A stretch of DNA of 14,909 nucleotides from Monoraphidium neglectum. Its lineage: Eukaryota; Chlorophyta; Chlorophyceae; Sphaeropleales; Selenastraceae. This document shows, piece after piece, positions 8,400-14,909 of the stretch (position 1 is the first letter of the stretch; the number at the start of each line of letters is the position of its first letter). The notes under the pieces are model-generated. The model saw only the letters and a program-made list of their open reading frames with translations, did not search any database and was not told where the DNA came from. The stretch spans positions 1,835 through 16,743 of the forward strand of contig NW_014013159.1 of assembly GCF_000611645.1 (NCBI RefSeq), in the 5' to 3' direction. The translations under genes were made by a program, and so were the position numbers.

Positions 8400-11300
8400 A
8401 TGCAGGCTGCACCCACCTCAGGCGCGGTAAGTATGGCGTCCCCGGGGCACTCGACCGACCCATCGTCCACGAGCAGCCAGCCGTCACGGCAGGTCGTCAC
8501 AGGGACCAAGCGATGCGTAGATGCACTAACAGTGCGACCCGTAGTCACGAAGGTGCGTGCCCTGGGGCGAAGCGCAGCGCAAGCACACAATTTGTGGGAG
8601 ATATTGTGGTTTGTTCATACTGGCGCAGGCGCCCACGCACTCCGGCCAAGCAGCAACGTGATTAATCTCCTTCAACACACACATGCATCTTAGCACGGCC
8701 GCACTGCCACAGTTGCGGCTGCTCACGTTACACCAGGCGTAATGGTTTGAGGGGGTAACCTTTCGCGCCGCGTGACCCGCCCAGTGCCTGCCACGCCCGC
8801 GTGCCCTGCGCACCACCCCACACGTGGCCTGGCGTCCGCCCGTCGGCCCCGGTCCTTTCCCCCAAATCCCACCTTGCAGCGTCAGAGCTGCGATGAGGGG
8901 CGCGTGCAGCGTTTTCTGGCGAAGCTTGAGGCCGTCCTGGAGTCTGAGGAGCTCTCGCCTGGGCTTCTCAACACCATCAAGCGCGCTGCTGGCTCCGCCC
9001 TCCAGGACCTCCCCCCGCCGGACGACACTACCAGCGACAGCGGTGGCGGCAGCGGCACGAACAGCGGTGCCGCTGGCGGCGGCTCGCAGACAGTGGCCGG
9101 GCAGACGGCGGCAGGCACGGAAGCCTTTGAGGCGCTCGACCTGCAGCTTCGTTTTGCGCACGACTGCCAGTGAGCGGGGCAGGCTGCTGCTGGGCGCCAT
9201 CGGCACGGAGCGCGACTGGTCGGCGGAATGCACCACCACCCTGCCCTGTATGTGGCCGGCGCGTTACCAAAGTGCAGTCGCCAGCGCCCCGCCGAATCGC
9301 TAGATAGGCGGGGCGCCCTACTTGCCAATCCCGCAGCTCGCTGCCTCGAAGCGCTGCTCCGCTTCTATCCCTGCCCCATCACACCCGCGCAGGGCTCAGG
9401 GCTGTGCCGACGCCGCCTGCCCGCTCTGCGAGCGCAGCCCCGATCGCCCGTGCAGCCGGCAGCTGGGCCGCAGCTACTTGGTCGGCGACCGCCTGGCCGC
9501 GCGCTGCGGTGGCTCGCTGCGGTTGGAGCTGGTGCGCCGCCGCACTGGCGAGCTTTACACTGGGGTGTTGCCCAATAAGCTGTACCTCGAGCTCCGCGTG
9601 GTGGAGGGAGCACTGTACGAGGCGCGCTTTGCTGACCAGACCGCCGGGTGAGATAGAGCCAGGAAGGCCTCCCGCACTTTAATGCGGGCGCGCTGCCCAG
9701 CCAAGCGCCAGACCCGTACTCTTGGGCGTTGCTCACGGCAGCGTCCGAGAGCCGCTCATCAGGCCCAGCACACCTGTGTTGGGGGCCTGCGTGCTTCTGA
9801 AACCAACAGCAGTCATTTCGTGGCATCGTCAGCAGGTGCAGCCGTCCCCATCGCCTTGCTCATTTGCTGCATGGTGCACTACTGCGTTGGTGGCATGGTG
9901 CCACGCTCCCAGCTGTCCTGTTGTCTTCCAGGCCCCCCATTCTTGATGGCCCCTTTAAATCCATCAGAATTGCCCTGCTGAGACCTGCAATCATGTCGCC
10001 TCACTCAGTGGAGGCTCCACCCTTGACTCCGCGCACCCTCAGGCTCGCGCGCGCCAGCGAGGCGGACATAGAAGCCATCAGCCTCCCCCCCGCAGCAGCC
10101 AACGGAGGTGCCCTGCTCGCCCTTATGGGCGGCCAGCAGCCGGCCGACTTGAGCTGCGGCGGTCGCAGCGGCTGGGGCGGCGTGTCGACGCTGGACATGC
10201 AGATCCTGGACGGCTGCGCAACGCTGCCAGATCTCCGGGTGCGCGCACGCCGGTCCGCGTGTCGACATTCCACGCCAAGCTCCTGCATGCTCAGTGCCGC
10301 CAGCAAACTCGAGCTCTGCAAAATAAAGCACCGTAACTGTGCACAAGCTAGCGCCAGATACACATGCAAACAGCGGCCTTGTCATCGCTGTGGTGCGATG
10401 ACATTACTGTGGCTCGCGGCCACCCGTTTGCCCCTGCCCGCTCAAAGTTGTCGACCCCACCCCACCTTACTGTGACCGCTGCCCTCCGCCCCAAAGATCA
10501 ACGCCAGCGGCGAGCAGCTTCTGAAGGGAAAGGGCAAGAAGCCTCAGTTCAGGATCCTCGTCCGCGCCCGCCTCCGCGGATCCACCGATGCCTCAGGCAC
10601 CGCCGCCGATGTATCAGCTGACGCCAGTGCATCTCTGATCAACATGCGGCCGGCGATCAGCGAGGGGTTTGCTGTGGCCACGGCGCGCATGAAGGGCGAT
10701 GTGAAGGTGGAGCTGCCGCTGACGACCGACGAGGCCAGGGGGATCGTCAACCTCGGCAAGGCAGCATGCGCCAAGCTCAAGGACCTCCGGGCAGCAGCAG
10801 CAGAGGTGCAGGACCAATGAATGGAAATGGTTGTGGAAAAGGGCTGTGCCTGAAAAGGTCCTCCTTGCGCTCGTCATATTGCTATTGTCCCTGGGCCTCT
10901 CCTGCCTCCCCCCCCCTACCTGCCTCCCTCATAATCTTCACTCCCTGCTTTTTGTGTACCTGCCTTGCACACTCAAAACAAGCTGGTCTTTTGCAGCAAC
11001 CCCAAACTAGTGGTTGCAGAAAATTTCACTGCATTGCATGTTTGATCTGTGCAGCACCCCGCGCATTGCCGCACTGCTCAGCTACACGAGGCAGTGCAAA
11101 TGATGTATGTGCCTCAATGCAATGCTTCAAGGTTTGAGCGCCCTTGCACCTGCCTGCCCTACTCACCTTGTTCACAGAAACGCATGGAGCTGCAACTTCC
11201 AGCCGGCTTCGCGACTTCGATCACGCACGTGGGGCAGCTGAAGGGCTTGCTCGCACTTGCGTCTGCCAACAGCGCCCTGAGAGCCCAGGTGAGCAGGCCC

Positions 11301-13176
11301 ATCTTGAGTGGGGGTGGGACACATCTCCGAATCGCCATCAGGCGCGACAGGCTTTTCAACCAACCCAAGCCCAAGTCCTGTGCCTCGCCATATTGCGCAG
11401 CATGCACGCCTGTACTACCCGTGCAACAGCGTAGAAGGATCCTGCCCTGGCGCCTTAGTCAAAGCACTTCACCTCCACACGCACCCCGCGCATGTCATGC
11501 CCCCACCCTCGCTGCCCCCTGCCCCATAAAATCGCAGCTCCAGAAGCTGTTGGTTCTGGGCGAGGACGCCTGGGAGGAGGTGGTGGAGCACGTGGGCCAA
11601 GCCGTGGAGCCGGACAGCCGCACAAGGGTCTGGTTCGAGGACACAAGGTGAGGACGACGGCGCCCACTCCAGCACATAGACGCGTGTGCTGGCCTGTCGC
11701 TGCGTTTCACGGCAGACCCTTGAGGTCCTCAACCAGTCCTGCATCCGCCAGTGCAACTTTTTGAAGTGCCTCCCTTGTCCTTCCCCTGGCTTTTGCTGCT
11801 CCCACGCAGGTCAATGGAGCGCGGGCTGCTGTTCCTCTGCACCCAGGCCAAGGTTGACCTGGACCGCCCCGCAGGCGAGGGGGTGATTTGCATTGCTTGG
11901 AAGGATCACGATTTGGTGTGGCTGAACCCCGTTGACATCTGGCCGCGCCCCTTGGCTGCTGTTCTATTTTCGGCCTTGCAGATTCTAAGGCACGCACTCT
12001 GTTTGCCAGTTTTGCCCCCCATTTTTTGGGGTTGCCCCCTTGCTGGCAGTAAAAAGGTTTGACGACGAGTTTCAGCGCAGGCGTGCACGCACCTCCGCTC
12101 ATCCAGTGCCTACCTGCGCACTCGACGCAGGCCTCCTCCTGCGCCGCGGCGCGCTGGTGGACGTCATCCCCGCGCAGCAGCAGACACCAGACCAGCGCCA
12201 GGAGGAGCAGCGCCTGCGCGCGGCCGCGCGCAACGGCTGGCTTGCGCCAGCGCACACTGGGTGGTTCTTGTCGCATGTCGACTCGGAGGAAGTATGCAAG
12301 GTGTGTGGAGGGCCTCGCAGGGCGCCCTTGTCGCAAGGCTGTCACGCACGTGCAGCCAGCTCCGGCACGCAGCTAGCCCCACGTGACCCGCTGCTAGGCC
12401 CATCGGCTTTCCGGCTCCAACTCGAGGCAGTTTGCAAAGCCTGCCCCCGCATTTTTGCAAAGCAGCTGCGCCCGGGACCCTTGCAAATGTGCAGGAGGGG
12501 GGGCTGTCGCGTCCCATATCGTTGGCGGAACTTGGCGGGACCCTGCCCAATGTGCCGCAACTGCTGGAGATTGTGAGGGGTGAGTACGCTTGCTTGTGTG
12601 ATCACTAGTTGCGTGGCTGCAGGCGCTTTCTCATGCAACAAGACCTCGTTGCATACACTGTCATAGCCCACATGCCTCGCACCAGGTATGGAGCAGAGAC
12701 TCTGGAGGGATTGGGCTCGACTAATTCAGCATAACGGTGTCCCGGGCGTGTCCACCTTGAACGTTTGATCATTGCAGCCGTTGATTCACAATTGCACACT
12801 TCAAAGTCTCACAAACCCCGTCTCAATCGCCTCGTCCTTGGCCCACACAGCTGGCGCCATCTCACCAGGGCTCCTCCACCGCCTGGATGCAGCTGTGCAG
12901 GCCAACACCTGCCCCCCAGACGTGAAGCAGGTGTTGCTGCAGATCGTGCAATCAAAGGCGCAGCAGCCTCCAAGCCACGCTGCGCAGGGCCCGACACAAA
13001 TGCAACTCGTACGGCTGCCTTCCTCCTCGTCGCCGCCGTCACAAAATGAGTGTCAGTCGTCCGGGCACAACTGCGGCCTCCAATCGGCGCCACTGCTGAT
13101 CCCAAGGTCGCAGTTGCCACCGCAGCAGCCGCAGCACGATCAACACCACCATCGGCAGCAGCAGCACCGCAACCAC

Positions 13177-13217
<41 letters not shown>

Positions 13218-13872
13218 ACTGCTGCCATCGCCCCAGGAGCACCAGCAGTTGTTGATGTGGCAGCAGGAGCACGAGCAGCAAATGCAGCTGGAGTCCCAGC
13301 CGCGGCAGCATCAGTTGTCGTTTGAAGAAACAGAGACCTCGATGCTTGACAAGCAGATCTGGGAGATGGCCATGCAGCAGCCACATGAAGCCCCGCAGCA
13401 CTGGCGTCAGTCAGTACAGGCGCTGCAGCAGGCACAGCTGCATGTGCCGGAGTCGTCAGCCGTCGTGCAGCTGTCGCCTTGGGACGGGCTGGCAGAACCA
13501 CAGATGCTGTCGTCGTGCTTGCCAGCATCTTATTCCCCCGCAGTGCAGCAGCCGCAGCTCCCTCGTGGTGCGTTTTCAACGCAAGCGTGGTCCCTGGCGC
13601 CGCCCCAGCCCCACTTGTCGACGCTCACAGCAGCAATGGCCAGCTCCATATGTGGCTCGCAGCAGTCATTTCCAAGCGTGGACATCTCCCCAACTGGCGC
13701 AGCGGCATTTATGCCAGGGGCGACCGTATTCATGCCATCGATGTTGTCTGTCTCCCTGGCCCCACCAGCACAGCTGGGTATGGTCCACAGGCAGGGCATC
13801 GGAGCCCCGTTCCTAGACTGCTGGGCAGCAGATGACGATTTCGATGCTTTCCTGCGGCAATCTGGGCTCTGA
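8400..13872 (+). CDS. CBP60-like (calmodulin-binding protein 60 family) protein with glutamine-rich C-terminal tail
   Basis: Eleven exons can be joined in one frame of about 920 codons: 8400-8426, 8880-9169, 9438-9647, 9932-10238, 10497-10805, 11178-11288, 11538-11647, 11810 to about 11874, about 12131-12291, 12495-12572 and 12778-13872. The middle matches the CBP60 core in order: LDLQLRFAHD, then SYLVGDRLAARCGG-SLRLELV with TGELYTG and LYLELRVVEG (plants: a TGSKIE-x-EDGSPLEIELVDA-like stretch), KPQFRILVRARL (292-304, plant KFRLGARV), DEARGIVNLGKAACAKL (plant DEVWRLEKIGKDGAFHKRL), ITHVGQLKGLLAL (plant I-TVQDFLKLLVVD), WEEVVEHVGQAV and RVWF (plant MWDVTVEHARTCV, LYVYY). Plant members are nuclear, calmodulin-linked DNA-binding regulators. 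Residues 557-920 form a Gln-rich tail with 12 Gln at 691-702 and a DDDFDAFL motif at 908-915, resembling activation domains. The exon 8/9 junction and exon 1 are the least certain parts. Calmodulin binding itself is not visible in the sequence. Confidence 0.68.
10806..10820 (+). other. In-frame stop just inside intron 5 of the CBP60-like gene
   Basis: If the donor after GAG (10803-10805) is not used, the frame continues only as Val-Gln-Asp-Gln and stops at TGA 10818-10820. Intron retention would therefore give a protein of about 385 residues that ends before the VGQLKGLLAL and EEVVEHV helices and lacks the glutamine-rich tail. Confidence 0.55.
13180..13215 (+). repeat. (CAG)12 tract coding polyglutamine
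   Basis: Twelve uninterrupted CAG codons encode 12 Gln in the last exon of the CBP60-like gene, inside a wider His/Gln-rich stretch (about 13110-13300). Such tracts change length by replication slippage. The opposite-strand and shifted frames through here give poly-Leu and poly-Ala shadows. Confidence 0.9.
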
Positions 13873-14360
13873 CGGCGGCAGTCCGTGCGCGCCACAGCCA
13901 AACCTACGAGTTTTTGGTGGGGAGGATGTGTCAGGTAGCAATGAACAGGGCTATGTCAGCCAGTCACACCTAGCATCATCAAGAGAACGAGGTGCTGTGC
14001 CTCCCAGGCACATGCGAAATTTAGTTCTTGCCTCTGGTTGCGGCTCAAGACTGTGACAATTTCCATGACACAGTCTCGCTGGGCTCAACGGCTGCTTGTG
14101 CGGTTGGCTTGTGCTTCTGGTGAAAGATTTCTGGATCTCAACGGGTGCCACCAAGTGCCAGTCGATATGTCCCTACACACATGATTCGTGCCACGTTGTC
14201 AACACCCTGCATGCTCGCCTCCGTTTACTGACGCCTACCGCTGGTGCCAAACTCGCCAACCCACGCCTACCTGAGAGGCTGGGTGTACACACACTGCCGC
14301 AAATGCACACAATGAGTCAATGTCGCGTGGTCCTGCTGTGTGCATGCACCAGCCTACAAG

Positions 14361-14391
14361 CGCCTTCGAGCTTTGCTAACGCTCGAAGGCG
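14361..14391. repeat. Perfect 11-bp inverted repeat (hairpin)
   Basis: CGCCTTCGAGC at 14361-14371 is matched by its exact reverse complement GCTCGAAGGCG at 14381-14391, leaving a nine-base loop. It is not followed by a T run and lies outside any gene I can define. Its role is unknown. Confidence 0.8.
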
Positions 14392-14821
14392 GTACGCGTG
14401 TCACTGCTGCAGCAGCTGGCACATGCAAACGTGGTATCCCTTGGCTGCACCCAAGACCTGCAGGCGCTCTCGGTGCCTCACCAGCAGCCGAGCCAGCTGC
14501 GCCATCAACCCCCAACCGCAAGCAGAGTTATCCATGCATCCGTCCATCTATCACTTTGTGTCTGCTTACTTCAACTCGAGGACCCCACAATCTGACAACC
14601 CTGAAAAAGCACCCTTTGATCCGCCTGACTGTCCATCGCAGTACGACTGCCGCCGAGACGCATATCCAAGGGCATGCTCGCCCTGTGGCTCTTCCTAGCC
14701 AAGCCCGCACTGCGGGCCGCTTGCTGCACGCCGGTTTGCAATGCAATTTTACTACGCTTGTTCAAACCACTGCACCCGCCCTGCACCATACCGCTGTACA
14801 TGGATTGTATGCACAACCCTC

Positions 14822-14856
14822 CATGCTGCCCGGCTGCTCAAGCAACCGGCAGCATG
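14822..14856. repeat. 9-bp inverted repeat near the right edge (hairpin)
   Basis: CATGCTGCC at 14822-14830 pairs with GGCAGCATG at 14848-14856. With one bulged C the stem extends by three further G:C pairs. The loop is about 12-17 bases. No gene context is visible. Confidence 0.65.
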
Positions 14857-14909
14857 CAGTCTTACTGTTATCGCTCCCGCTCCACAACTCACCTGGAAGC
14901 CTGTTTCGG

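Larger units (their letters stand above)
13873..14909. other. 3' flank of the CBP60-like gene, no supported gene
   Basis: The first few hundred bases are probably its 3' UTR. I find neither a TGTAA (the volvocine-type polyadenylation signal) nor an AATAAA in 13873-14300. Open frames at 14096-14698 (plus) and 14528-14816 (minus) have no recognisable motifs, and their composition is rich in Cys, Ser, Pro and His, as expected of non-coding GC-rich DNA. Two clean inverted repeats are listed separately. Confidence 0.5.

Noticed and set aside
8108..8590. A 160-codon open frame on the minus strand with a plausible segment around RDGWLLVDDGSVECPGDA.
   Set aside because: It overlaps the start and first intron of the plus-strand gene, has no known motif, and the plus strand there carries a good GTAAGT donor.
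12809..13579. A 256-codon minus-strand open frame with long alanine runs.
   Set aside because: It is the antisense shadow of the CAG-rich last exon of the CBP60-like gene.
14398..14450. SLLQQLAHANVVSLGC resembles the alpha-C to beta-4 region of protein kinases.
   Set aside because: Only about 15 residues match; no glycine loop, VAIK lysine, HRD or DFG motif is found in any nearby frame.
1..14909. CRISPR array, prokaryotic operon or defence island.
   Set aside because: No regularly spaced repeats with unique spacers are present, and the genes have spliceosomal introns, so the DNA is eukaryotic nuclear.

Overview
The window looks like nuclear DNA of a green alga (Chlorophyta). It is GC-rich. 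Its genes are split by many spliceosomal introns of about 150-540 bp with GT...AG ends. It has long (GT)n/(CA)n and CAG microsatellites, and its recognisable proteins are of plastid or plant type. I cannot name the genus. The 20-base G run at position 1 suggests a contig end.

Layout. (1) 330-2933, minus strand: four in-phase exons of an SPD1/Ycf45-type P-loop ATPase, probably plastid-targeted; the 3' end of the gene is beyond the left edge. (2) 2934-3299: a short, less GC-rich gap between two divergent gene starts, probably a shared promoter region. (3) 3300 to about 4490, plus strand: a probable mTERF-repeat protein whose reading frame breaks near 4317, so it is a decaying gene or a sequence error. 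(4) 4994-6741: two 5'-truncated copies of one non-LTR (LINE-like) retrotransposon, head to head, forming a large imperfect palindrome. Both keep the C-terminal CCHC zinc-knuckle region and both are dead. (5) 6742-7421: a long open frame of unknown identity broken by one TAG. (6) 7422-8399: nothing I can support. (7) 8400-13872, plus strand: one large gene for which I could build eleven exons in a single consistent frame of about 920 codons. It matches the plant CALMODULIN-BINDING PROTEIN 60 (CBP60) family core and ends in a long glutamine-rich tail with an acidic/aromatic C-terminus. (8) 13873-14909: no gene seen; two clean hairpins.

The SPD1-like and mTERF-like proteins both belong to families acting in organelle development or organelle gene expression, and they share a divergent promoter region. 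The CBP60-like gene is the most notable item: the family is known chiefly from land plants as calmodulin-linked transcription factors. I see no multi-gene novel system. The interest lies in this gene, the LINE palindrome and the decayed frames beside it. All exon borders were inferred by eye from splice consensus, phase and protein similarity; no transcript or database evidence was available.
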